DNA of 64,000 nt, taken from positions 124,001 through 188,000 of the forward strand of contig JADJXA010000012.1 of the NCBI GenBank assembly GCA_016716065.1, read 5' to 3'. A program made the translations under genes and the position numbers. The notes beneath the pieces are model-generated. The model searched no databases. It saw only the letters and a list, made by a program, of their open reading frames with translations, and had not been told where the DNA came from. Source of the DNA: Candidatus Leptovillus gracilis (GTDB taxonomy: Bacteria; Chloroflexota; Anaerolineae; Promineifilales; Promineifilaceae). Each line of letters opens with the position of its first letter. The stretch's first letter is position 1. Below, piece by piece: positions 15,592 through 23,352 of the stretch.

Positions 15592-16764
15592 TTAGGCGAC
15601 GAGGATGTCGGTGACAAGACCCAGTTGGGCCAACTGTCCGGCGATTTCGTCTTCATAATTGCGGTTCATGATGATGACCACGTCGGGCTGGTAGACGCGC
15701 AGGAACTCCGGGGAGATAATTTCCTGGCCGCTGCCGGCGACAAACATCCCCTGCTTGCGCGGGTTGATGTCTACGGCATAGCGGATGAGTCCCGCCTGGT
15801 CGAAGGTGTTCATGAACATGACCCCTTTGGAACCCGACCCCCAGACGACGACGCGACGGCCGTTGCCGGCCAAATCCTGCAATACGCCCTGCCAGTGAGC
15901 CACTTTTTGCCGGTAATTGTCGGCGAAGCGGGCCACGTCGGCCGAGAGGTCGGCCAGGTCGGCGGTGCTAGCGGGGGGGGAAACGGCCGCTGCCGCCGCC
16001 AGCCTCGCCTCAATCGTCAAAAATTGCCCGCCAAAGGTCTCATTCACGGCCAACACGGCAAACCCGGCCTGGGTGAATAGATGGGTCAGGGAAACCGGGC
16101 TGTAATAGGAGCAGTGTTCATAAATGATGTCCCAAATGCCTAGCTGTCGCACCGTCCACAAGGCGTTGGGTACTTCAAAAAAGACGACGGTGTCCATACG
16201 GCCGTTAATCGCCCGGTGCACCGCTTTCAAAAAGGGAACCGGCTCATGGATGTGTTCCAACACATGGCGGCAGCAGATAAAATCGGCTGGGTAGTCGGCA
16301 AATTCCTCGGAATAGTAGGCTTGCACAAAGGAAACGGCCGTGTCGCCCACCCCTTCCTCCGCCGCATAACTGGGGTCAAACCCCACACCGCGATTGCCGC
16401 CCATCTGGCACAACATCTGCAAAAAATCTCCCTGCCCGGAGCCAATCTCCACAATGTCCTTGCCGCGCAGGTCATACGTCGCAATCAATCGCTCGGCCAA
16501 ATTCGTGGCGTATTCTTGAAAACGGGGCGAAAAGTGCAGCGAGTTCTCATACGCTTCGGTGTAGGTCATCAACTCCGGGTCGAAGGCGCTGTTGTAGATG
16601 TGGCCGCAGTCCGGCAAATAGGTCAGGTGGATGTCGCCGCGTGGCGCAGACAATGCGCCCTCACGGCTGGGCCAGAGGACGTTGCAGTGGACCGGAAGTT
16701 GGTCCATATTGAGTACGGGTGACGGTGCGGCGCTGTCGCAGTTAGCAAGAGGAATTTGTTTCAT
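15592..16764 (-). CDS. SAM-dependent C-methyltransferase-like protein, paralogue A
   Basis: The 390-residue protein has a class I methyltransferase domain with motif I VEIGSGQGDFL (105-115) and CRHVLEHI, then a second Rossmann-like C-terminal domain (VVVWGSGSKGVMFMNTFD) as in NDP-sugar C-methyltransferases. It is a clear paralogue of the next gene upstream, two bases away. The N-terminal CxxC zinc-knuckle seen there is missing here; only a lone Cys region remains. A role in methylating a nucleotide sugar or polymer precursor for the EPS is likely. With its sister it could make a branched or di-methylated sugar, which is inference. Confidence 0.85.
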   Translation of the reverse strand: MKQIPLANCDSAAPSPVLNMDQLPVHCNVLWPSREGALSAPRGDIHLTYLPDCGHIYNSAFDPELMTYTEAYENSLHFSPRFQEYATNLAERLIATYDLRGKDIVEIGSGQGDFLQMLCQMGGNRGVGFDPSYAAEEGVGDTAVSFVQAYYSEEFADYPADFICCRHVLEHIHEPVPFLKAVHRAINGRMDTVVFFEVPNALWTVRQLGIWDIIYEHCSYYSPVSLTHLFTQAGFAVLAVNETFGGQFLTIEARLAAAAAVSPPASTADLADLSADVARFADNYRQKVAHWQGVLQDLAGNGRRVVVWGSGSKGVMFMNTFDQAGLIRYAVDINPRKQGMFVAGSGQEIISPEFLRVYQPDVVIIMNRNYEDEIAGQLAQLGLVTDILVA

Positions 16765-16766
16765 GG

Positions 16767-17972
16767 CTAGATGTCCTCGACTGTCAGGATGGTGGGTGTC
16801 AAACCTATCGCTTGCAGATCGCGACCAATTTCGGCGCGATAGATCGGGTTCATGATGATGACCACATCCGGCGGGTCTGTCACAAGATGGGCTGGCAAGA
16901 CAATTTCCTGTCCACTGCCGGCCAAAAATGTACCGGCTTTGTGCGGATTGATGTCTACCACGTAGGGGATGTCGGCCACGCCCAGACCCAACGTTGTCAG
17001 GAAGGCGACAGCTTTGGAACCGCCACCCCAGAGGGTGATTGTTTGTCCCTGGGCGCGGAGGGCGGTGATTTTTTCTTGCCAGGCGGCGATTTTTTGCGGC
17101 ACGGCCGCAGCAAATCGTTCCACCGCCGTCAGCACGCCATCAAGGTCGTCACCGAAGGGAATAGGACTGTTGGGGTCGGGAACGGCCGTAGGCCGGGCGG
17201 CAATCATCAAATACTGGTCGTCGTAATCGGTCCACAAATCCAGCACCGTAAAACCGGTGTGCCGGAACAAGTGGGCCAACGAGCCTTTGGTGAAGTAAGA
17301 GCAGTGTTCGTAATACACATCCCAAAAAGCCAGATCATCCAGCACGTAAAAGGCGTTGGGAATCTGGAAAAAGACAATCGTCTCCTCCCGGTCGCCGATG
17401 GCCCGGCGCACGGTGCGCATAAAATCGCCGGTGTCGGGGATGTGTTCCAACGTCATTTTGCAGGCGAAAAAGTCGGCGTGGTAATCCGTGTATTTTTCCG
17501 AGTAAAAATCGGCGATGAAAGTCAGCCGGTCGGCGGCTTCGCTGGGGTGACGGCCGGGCACGTAGGCCGGATCAAAACCGATGCCCGTGTTTGGTCCCAT
17601 CTCGCACAGCATGGTGATAAAGTCGCCTTTGTCGCAGCCAATTTCGATGACCGTTTTGTGGCGCAAATCAAACCGGTCAATGAGGTCTTGGGCCAGTTTT
17701 TGATGAAAGCGGTTGAAAGTAGACGAATACCCCTGGGTGGCTTCGTAGCGGGCGTTGTACTGCGTCAGCGCCGGGTCAAAATCCACGTTGGCGATGAAGC
17801 CGCTGGTAGGACTGACCGCCAGGGTGATGGTTCCACGCGGGAAATTGAGGGCTTCATCCTGGCTGTTGAGCAGCAGAACGCTGTTGGTTGGCGCGTTGTG
17901 GACCTGGTAAAAGGCTTTCATGCCAGGCGACCCACAACCGGGGCAGGCAACATCTAAATCGTGCATGGGCAT
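16767..17972 (-). CDS. SAM-dependent C-methyltransferase-like protein, paralogue B
   Basis: The 401-residue protein begins with a zinc-knuckle CPGCG (Cys10, Cys13), followed by the SAM-binding domain with VIEIGCDKGDF (108-118) and CKMTLEHI, and by a C-terminal Rossmann-like domain (ITLWGGGSKAVAF). This three-part layout is that of TylCIII/NovU-type sugar C-methyltransferases. It is followed two bases later by its paralogue, indicating tandem duplication and co-expression. The start ATG 17972 follows a region containing a nested repeat insertion (18034-18196). Confidence 0.87.
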   Translation of the reverse strand: MPMHDLDVACPGCGSPGMKAFYQVHNAPTNSVLLLNSQDEALNFPRGTITLAVSPTSGFIANVDFDPALTQYNARYEATQGYSSTFNRFHQKLAQDLIDRFDLRHKTVIEIGCDKGDFITMLCEMGPNTGIGFDPAYVPGRHPSEAADRLTFIADFYSEKYTDYHADFFACKMTLEHIPDTGDFMRTVRRAIGDREETIVFFQIPNAFYVLDDLAFWDVYYEHCSYFTKGSLAHLFRHTGFTVLDLWTDYDDQYLMIAARPTAVPDPNSPIPFGDDLDGVLTAVERFAAAVPQKIAAWQEKITALRAQGQTITLWGGGSKAVAFLTTLGLGVADIPYVVDINPHKAGTFLAGSGQEIVLPAHLVTDPPDVVIIMNPIYRAEIGRDLQAIGLTPTILTVEDI

Positions 17973-18033
17973 CAGGTTTCCTTTTTATTTCACCACGGAG
18001 TCACGGAGGGCACGGAGGTTTTAAGCGTTATCT

Positions 18034-18196
18034 TGTAATGGTCACGATTTGGGTGGAAACGATGTCATTCTGACGAGTCTTCGAGGAAGAATCCCGTTAT
18101 TGCTAACAAATTGGGATTCTTCGCTCCGTAGACTGCGCTCAGAACTTGTCCTGAGTCTCTCGAAGGAATGACTTGGACCAAATCGTGACCATTACA
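18034..18196. mobile_element. MITE-like element with 19-bp terminal inverted repeats
   Basis: TGTAATGGTCACGATTTGG at 18034-18052 is repeated in perfect inverted orientation at 18178-18196. Immediately outside are 15-bp direct repeats, TTTTAAGCGTTATCT (18019-18033) and TTTTAAGCGGTATCT (18197-18211), differing at one base, as expected of a target duplication. The inside has no open reading frame and contains further inverted pairs (gtcattc and gaatgac; gaatccc and gggattc). The sequence around it looks like a CACGGAG-type palindromic repeat that the element interrupted. Confidence 0.7.
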
Positions 18197-18250
18197 TTTT
18201 AAGCGGTATCTACGTGTTTTCCGTGCCACCGTAGTGCCATCTGCCAGAAG

Positions 18251-18469
18251 CTAATTGCTCCTTGATTCAGCAACAGCATCCATGATGTCTTTTGCTGTTG
18301 CTTTTGTTTTTATGCCGGGCACAGCAAAAGGTGATGATGTGTCGGTTTTCTTTGATTTCAACAAGAACACAGCGCCATCTCTCCTGCGAATTTCGATCTC
18401 TTCTTCTTGAGCCAACAAAAGTAATTTAGCGAGATTTTGGCGAGCTTCTGAATATGTAAACACTTTCAT
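18251..18469 (-). CDS. Phd/YefM-type antitoxin, apparently orphan
   Basis: The 72-residue protein starts MKVFTYSEARQNLAKLLLLA, the usual N-terminal DNA-binding form of Phd/YefM antitoxins, followed by a short basic strand (IEIRRRDGAVFLLK) and a variable tail. No RelE or Doc toxin gene sits on either side; the neighbours are a MITE-like element and a glycosyltransferase gene 19 bases downstream. It may be a solitary transcriptional regulator or the remnant of a toxin-antitoxin pair. The assignment rests on the N-terminal pattern alone. Confidence 0.65.
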   Translation of the reverse strand: MKVFTYSEARQNLAKLLLLAQEEEIEIRRRDGAVFLLKSKKTDTSSPFAVPGIKTKATAKDIMDAVAESRSN

Positions 18470-18488
18470 ACTGATTTACTCCAGGGTT

Positions 18489-19571
18489 TCAATACTCAAT
18501 GAGGTAGGCAGATAGGCGGCGGGTGTAGTGGGCAAGGTTCATGTGGGCGATGATGCGGCGACGGCCGTTCTCTCCCAATCGTCGCGCTTCTTCCGGCTGC
18601 TGCAAGAGCTGTTCGATGGCTGCCCGCAGGGCGGCCGCGTCTTCGGGCGGCACGTAGACGCCCGTTTCGCCTTCCACCACCACATCCGTCTGCCCTGGCG
18701 TGCGCGAGCAGATGACCGCCTTTCCCATGGCCATCGCTTCCAACAAGGCGGTCACGCCCGCCTGAAAATTGACGTTGAACAGAGGCATTACCAGGAAGGC
18801 GCTTTGGGCGTACAACTCGCGCAGTTCAAACTGGGTGAAGCGGCGCACCAACACGTTGTCGGGGATTTCCTGATCGGCGGTGGTGTCGGCCCGTTTGGAC
18901 CAGGGGCTGCCGGCGGCCACCACCACCTGCACATGCAGCCCGCGCACCGCCTGCATCAACGTCGGGTAATCGCGGAATTCCAGGCCCACCGCGCAAATAA
19001 TGGGCCGGTCTTGTCCGTTCAGCCCCAGCAAATCCTCGATTCTGCCCGCCTGGTCCGGGGCAAAAAAGGCGTCGTCCACCATAAAGGGCGTCAAGACCAC
19101 CCGGTCGCCGGGCACGTGCCAGCGCTGCTCGATGAATTGTTTTTGCCAGGTGGCGTAGACGAAAAAAACGTCAATGTGGCTTTGCAGCCGCAGCCAATCG
19201 AGAAAAATCATCTTTTTACCGACAGACAAGATGTGGACGATCATGAGATGGCGCGGCCGTTGGCCGAAGCTGGCGAACTTGAGCAGCAGCGCCAGGGGCA
19301 GCCCTACCTGCTCGCCATCGGTGAAGATGACGCGATAACGGCGGCGCAGGGTATAACACACCCAGGCCAGCACCAGATTCGGCCCGCCAATTTTTGCCAG
19401 CAGACGGCCGAATTTACCGGCGCGGCGGTGGGCTTCGGCATAATCCAGCAGGTCGGCGGGGAATTCGCGGGCCATAGTGATGTAGTCAGTTTCGGGGCGT
19501 TCGCCGCGGGCGATTTTGGCTTCTACGTCGGGGTCAATGCTGCCGGAGACGGTGAGGAGGACGTTGTTCAT
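18489..19571 (-). CDS. GT4-type glycosyltransferase
   Basis: The 360-residue GT-B enzyme has a C-terminal nucleotide-sugar domain: IICAVGLEFRDYPTLMQAV, then QSAFLVMPLFNVNFQAG and LLEAMAMGKAVI with the conserved Glu, followed by VVVEGETGVYVPPED. The N-terminal acceptor domain (EFPADLLDYAEA, then FTDGEQVGLPLALLL) is less typical of GT4. Its start overlaps the stop of the next upstream glycosyltransferase by four bases, so they are translationally coupled. It should add one sugar to the EPS repeat unit in the cytosol; donor and linkage are unknown. Confidence 0.85.
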   Translation of the reverse strand: MNNVLLTVSGSIDPDVEAKIARGERPETDYITMAREFPADLLDYAEAHRRAGKFGRLLAKIGGPNLVLAWVCYTLRRRYRVIFTDGEQVGLPLALLLKFASFGQRPRHLMIVHILSVGKKMIFLDWLRLQSHIDVFFVYATWQKQFIEQRWHVPGDRVVLTPFMVDDAFFAPDQAGRIEDLLGLNGQDRPIICAVGLEFRDYPTLMQAVRGLHVQVVVAAGSPWSKRADTTADQEIPDNVLVRRFTQFELRELYAQSAFLVMPLFNVNFQAGVTALLEAMAMGKAVICSRTPGQTDVVVEGETGVYVPPEDAAALRAAIEQLLQQPEEARRLGENGRRRIIAHMNLAHYTRRLSAYLIEY

Positions 19572-20662
19572 GCGGTCACCTTGCGGGCGCGGCTGGTTTG
19601 TTTGAGCAAATCGAGCAGGCGGCGGGCGTTGGCGGCGGCGTCGAAGGTTTGCTGGACTTTGGCCACGGCCGTTTCCCCCTGTCTTAAGCGCAGTTCCGGG
19701 TTTTGCACCAGTTGTTGCAGCGCGTGGGTCAGTGCGCCCGCATCGCCGGTGGGCACGAGAAAGCCCGTCGCGCCATTGGCCACAATTTCGGGGATGGCGG
19801 CAACGGCCGTAGACACCACCGGCAGCCCGGCAGCCCCCGCCTCAGACAAAACCATCGGCAGGCAGTCGCCATAGGTGGGCAGACAGAAAACGTCGGCGGC
19901 AAAATAGAGCTGCTTCAGCGGGTCGCTGTTGGGCTGCATGGCGTTGTAGACAAACAGACCGGGTTCAGCGGAGACGGGGTCGCGGGTGACGAGGTGGAGT
20001 TCCAGATTAGGAACGGCCGTGGCCCGCAGATTGCGCCACGCTTCCAACAGCAGAAACCCACCCTTACGCTCCAGATTGCCGCCAACAAACAGGATTTTCA
20101 CCGGCTCATCGTGCAAACGGCGCGGTTCCGGGCGGGTCCAGGCCGTCACGTTGACGCCGGGTGGGATAACCGTCACCTTGTCTGGGTGAACCTGGTACTC
20201 GTCCACGACGCCCTCTTTGGCCCAGGCCGACCAGGTGACGACGTGATGAGCGGCGGCCAGACAGTCACGATTTAGCCGCCATTTCCAATCTTCCAGCCAG
20301 GATGGGCCGGTGGCGTGGGCGTAAAATTCGCCGAGGGAGTCGTACTGGCGGGGGGTGGCGTCCAGGGAGACGATGCCGGGGATGCGCTTGAGCCAGTTTT
20401 GGGCGAGAACGGCCGTTACCTGGGTATGAAAAAACAGCACGTCCAGCTTTGTCTGGCGCTGCATGGCAGCGATTTGCTGGCGCGCCTGCAAACCGGCCTT
20501 AAACGTCCAATTGGGCACAAGGCCGGCTAATCCACCCGCTTCCCAGGAAGGCAATCCCCAATACGCCTCGATGGTAGGGTCTTGAGCCACGTTTTGCTGC
20601 AAATTTTGCCCATGCGTAATGTGGCCCAACGCCTGTTCAATAATGAATCCGATTTTGACCAA
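19568..20662 (-). CDS. GT4-type glycosyltransferase, paralogue of the gene at 33486
   Basis: The 364-residue GT-B protein contains VKILFVGGNLERKGG, YNAMQPNSDPLKQLYFAADVF, and LSEAGAAGLPVVSTAVAAIP with EIVANGATGFLVP, all typical GT4 C-terminal blocks. The N terminus (IGFIIEQALGH) and the YNxMQPNS block are shared with the enzyme at 33486, so the two are paralogues within one EPS locus. It is coupled by a 4-base overlap to the glycosyltransferase downstream. Probable role: sugar transfer to the lipid-linked repeat unit. Confidence 0.87.
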   Translation of the reverse strand: MVKIGFIIEQALGHITHGQNLQQNVAQDPTIEAYWGLPSWEAGGLAGLVPNWTFKAGLQARQQIAAMQRQTKLDVLFFHTQVTAVLAQNWLKRIPGIVSLDATPRQYDSLGEFYAHATGPSWLEDWKWRLNRDCLAAAHHVVTWSAWAKEGVVDEYQVHPDKVTVIPPGVNVTAWTRPEPRRLHDEPVKILFVGGNLERKGGFLLLEAWRNLRATAVPNLELHLVTRDPVSAEPGLFVYNAMQPNSDPLKQLYFAADVFCLPTYGDCLPMVLSEAGAAGLPVVSTAVAAIPEIVANGATGFLVPTGDAGALTHALQQLVQNPELRLRQGETAVAKVQQTFDAAANARRLLDLLKQTSRARKVTA

Positions 20663-20683
20663 GTAAAAAACCTCTGAGTAACA

Positions 20684-21202
20684 TCAAGACCTGACAGGTT
20701 CCCGAAAACCTGTCAGGTCTAAAAGCGCAGGAATGGCAACCAGGGCGATACCGCCCATTTCCAGCAGAAAGTTCGGGTTGATCCCAATAAAACCACGATA
20801 TAAAAAGGCGTCAACGGCGTGCAAAGAGATGGCGCGGAGCAGAGAAAATCCCGTCAGAAAAGCCACACCCACAACGGCCGTTACCTGCAAACGCGGCAAC
20901 GGCCGTAAAAAACGCACGAGCAGCAGCAAGCCCAACCCCATCAGCAACAAGACGCCGCCGATAAGCGCCCACTGCAAACCACCCCGCGCCGCGTACCAAT
21001 CACCGCCCCAAGCCAGGAAACGCCCCTGAGTCGTCAGGCGGCCAATCAGATTGAACTGCTTGTTGACGGCCAGAACAGCCATGCTGACGGCCAGAACCGT
21101 GTAAACCCGGCGCTGGGGGGCATCGCCCTGACGAAAACGCCAGACGCACAGCAGACAGAGAACGGCCGTTCCCCAATATGCAGCAACCGTCAGCCACCAC
21201 AT
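20684..21202 (-). CDS. Small membrane protein, paralogue of 56896
   Basis: The 172-residue protein has about five hydrophobic helices and no recognised enzyme motif. It shares a block with the protein at 56896: LAVNKQFNLIGRLT here and LGLNKQLDLQTWFT there, plus the same position of LLRAISLHAVDAF versus ILRFVGVRIASFY and the ending LLEMGG versus LLELIG. Both lie in the EPS locus. The last twelve codons, encoding DLTGFREPVRS, are made of the palindromic repeat at 20687-20720, so the repeat has been captured as the C terminus. Function unknown; a membrane component of EPS assembly or export is a guess from context. Confidence 0.7.
   Translation of the reverse strand: MWWLTVAAYWGTAVLCLLCVWRFRQGDAPQRRVYTVLAVSMAVLAVNKQFNLIGRLTTQGRFLAWGGDWYAARGGLQWALIGGVLLLMGLGLLLLVRFLRPLPRLQVTAVVGVAFLTGFSLLRAISLHAVDAFLYRGFIGINPNFLLEMGGIALVAIPALLDLTGFREPVRS
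20687..20720. repeat. Palindromic repeat related to 5682-5715
   Basis: AGACCTGACAGGTT and its exact reverse complement flank a six-base loop (cccgaa). Compared with 5682-5715 there is a paired change (CCGG to CAGG on one arm, matched on the other), so pairing is preserved. It lies in the last codons of the minus-strand membrane protein gene. Confidence 0.88.
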
Positions 21203-21208
21203 ACAGGA

Positions 21209-22351
21209 TTATGCCTGACTGTTCGCCCAGTCCAAAATGGCGTCAGCGACGCGATTGGCGTTGTCCAACCCTAATTCGGGGTAGATGGGCAGGGTCATGA
21301 TTTCGTGGGCCAGCGTTTCCGTATGGCGCAGGGAGCCGGACAGGGCCACCCGACCTTCATAGGCAGCCTGGAGGTGGATGGGGACCGGATACAAAATCTG
21401 GGTTTCAATGCCGCGTTCGGCAAGGAAGGCGCGCAGCGATTCGCGCTGGGCGGCGCGTAAGACGTATTGATGGTAAACGTGCCCGGCTGTTTCTTTGACG
21501 GCCGGCAGCACCAGGGGCAGTTGGGCCAACCGCTGGTTGTACACCTGGGCGATGGCCTGGCGACGGCCGTTGTCGGCATCCAAATAGGCCAGCTTCACGC
21601 GCAGAACGGCCGCCTGAATGGGGTCCAGCCGCGAGTTGAGGCCGGGAATCAGGCTGATGTACCGTTCGCGCCAGCCATATTGGCGCAGCAAGCGCACGCG
21701 GTCGGCCAGGGCCGCATCGTTGGTGGCGATGACGCCGCCATCGCCCAACGCGCCCAGGTTTTTGGTGGGGTAGAGGCTGAAGGCGGCGATGTGGCCGATG
21801 GTTCCCACTTTACGGCCGTTCAGCGTGGCCCCATGCGCCTGGGCGCAATCCTCGATGACATACAAGTCATGCTGCCGGGCGATCTCCAGAATGGCGTCCA
21901 TGTCGGCCGGGTGGCCGTAGAGGTGGACGGGGATGATCGCTTTGAGCGTACCGGGGAAATGGTGTTGGCTGTGGGCAACGGCCGCCGCCAGCGCCGCCGG
22001 GTCCAGGGTATAGGTGTCCGGCTCAATATCGGCAAAGACGGGGATGGCGCCGCAGCGTTCGATGGCCGCGATGGTGGCAACGGCCGTGTTAGACACCGAG
22101 ATCACCCGGTCGCCGCTGCCCACGCCGCAGGCGCGTAGGGCCAATTCCAGGGCGTCTGTGCCATTGGCGACGCCGATGGCCTCGGCCGCACCCAACCAGG
22201 CGGCGAATTCTTGCTCGAAGCCGGTTACTTCCGGCCCTAGAATGTACCAACCGCTTTCTAAGACGCGCTGAACGGCCGTGTCTATTTCCGCTTTATGGGC
22301 TAAATAATTGGCATGAGGATTTGCCGGGACAATTTTGGTTTGGTTTGTCAT
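21209..22351 (-). CDS. DegT/DnrJ/EryC1/StrS-family sugar aminotransferase
   Basis: The 380-residue PLP enzyme has the family features: VANGTDALELALRA near 61-73, the cofactor-binding Asp168 in VIEDCAQAHGA, and the Schiff-base Lys197 in FSLYPTKNLGALGDGG. It transfers an amino group to a keto-NDP-sugar to make an amino sugar for the EPS. The gene is nine bases downstream of an NAD-dependent epimerase/dehydratase gene, a natural source of related sugar substrates. The neighbours suggest a 3- or 4-amino-deoxy sugar, but the exact position cannot be read from sequence. Confidence 0.92.
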   Translation of the reverse strand: MTNQTKIVPANPHANYLAHKAEIDTAVQRVLESGWYILGPEVTGFEQEFAAWLGAAEAIGVANGTDALELALRACGVGSGDRVISVSNTAVATIAAIERCGAIPVFADIEPDTYTLDPAALAAAVAHSQHHFPGTLKAIIPVHLYGHPADMDAILEIARQHDLYVIEDCAQAHGATLNGRKVGTIGHIAAFSLYPTKNLGALGDGGVIATNDAALADRVRLLRQYGWRERYISLIPGLNSRLDPIQAAVLRVKLAYLDADNGRRQAIAQVYNQRLAQLPLVLPAVKETAGHVYHQYVLRAAQRESLRAFLAERGIETQILYPVPIHLQAAYEGRVALSGSLRHTETLAHEIMTLPIYPELGLDNANRVADAILDWANSQA

Positions 22352-22359
22352 GAGTGGTT

Positions 22360-23352
22360 TTAGTCGTTATCCAGGTAATTTTGTAGATTTTGCCGGTAAA
22401 AGTCGAGCGTCTTGGACAGACCCTCGCGTAATTTCACTTTGGGTTCCCAGCCGACGGCCTGGTTGATTTTGCTGTAGTCGGCGTAGTAGTCGCCGATGTC
22501 TATGCGTTTGCGGTCGGCGGGATATTCGCGCACGACAAATTCGCCGCCGCCATTGGCGTCTACCAGCAGTTGGGCCAACTCTTGCAGGCTGACAACCTCT
22601 TTGTCGCCCAGATTGTATATCTGGCCGTTGGCTTCGTCGCTAACGGCCGTGAGCAGCAGCGCATTCACAGCGTCATCCACGTAAGAAAAGTCACGAAGCT
22701 GCTCGCCGCCCCACACCTCGAACGGTTTGCCCTCTAACAGCAGGCGGACCCAAATGCCCAAAAATGTTTGCCGGGCGTCTTTCACGCGCATTCGTGGGCC
22801 GTAAGTGTTGGTCAGGCGCAGCGAACAGGCACGAATGCCATACACATTGTTATATAAGACATGATACCATTCGCCGGCCATCTTATTGATGCCATTCACG
22901 TCCACCGGGCGCAGCAGGTGATTTTCGTCCACCGGCAGGTAATCGGGTTTGCCGTAAATCTGGCGGGTGCTGGCAAAGACGACCTGGATATCTGGGCTGT
23001 ATTTGCGGCAGGCTTCCAGGATATAGAGCTGGGCACGGCCGTTAATCTCCAGGTCGGCAAGCGGGTTGCTCATGGAATCCATGTGGCTGGTTTGCCCGGC
23101 TAGATTAAATAAAAAATCCTGCCCCTGCACCAGGTAGTGCATACTAAACTGGTCACGCACGTCCGAGATGTTCACCCGCACCTGGTCTTCGATGCCGCTA
23201 ATGTTGTAGAGGTTGCCGCCATATTCGGGGATCAGGCTGTCAATCAGTGTGACCTCTGCGCCCAATTCCACCAGCCTGAAGGCAAGATTCGACCCGATGA
23301 AGCCTAAGCCACCAGTGATGAGGACTTTACGGCCGTTAAAAAACTTGTGCAT
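22360..23352 (-). CDS. NAD-dependent sugar epimerase/dehydratase (extended SDR)
   Basis: The 330-residue protein starts with the dinucleotide-binding GGLGFIGSN (14-22) and has the extended SDR layout with STRQIYG near 128-134 and LRLTNTYGPR. In the place of the catalytic YxxxK, the sequence reads NGINK (153-157): the Lys is kept and Tyr appears replaced by Asn. The same NGINK form occurs in a group of EPS-cluster epimerases as I recall them, so it may be a natural subfamily. It overlaps the upstream glycosyltransferase by 17 bases. A 66-bp fragment of this gene is duplicated at 29581-29646. Confidence 0.85.
   Translation of the reverse strand: MHKFFNGRKVLITGGLGFIGSNLAFRLVELGAEVTLIDSLIPEYGGNLYNISGIEDQVRVNISDVRDQFSMHYLVQGQDFLFNLAGQTSHMDSMSNPLADLEINGRAQLYILEACRKYSPDIQVVFASTRQIYGKPDYLPVDENHLLRPVDVNGINKMAGEWYHVLYNNVYGIRACSLRLTNTYGPRMRVKDARQTFLGIWVRLLLEGKPFEVWGGEQLRDFSYVDDAVNALLLTAVSDEANGQIYNLGDKEVVSLQELAQLLVDANGGGEFVVREYPADRKRIDIGDYYADYSKINQAVGWEPKVKLREGLSKTLDFYRQNLQNYLDND

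Noticed and set aside
16812..17957. Plus-strand open frame of 381 codons
   Set aside because: It lies fully opposite the C-methyltransferase with conserved SAM motifs; no motif of its own.
18528..19874. Plus-strand open frame of 448 codons
   Set aside because: It spans two well-defined minus-strand glycosyltransferase genes and is rich in His, Gln and Arg, typical of an antisense shadow in GC-rich DNA.
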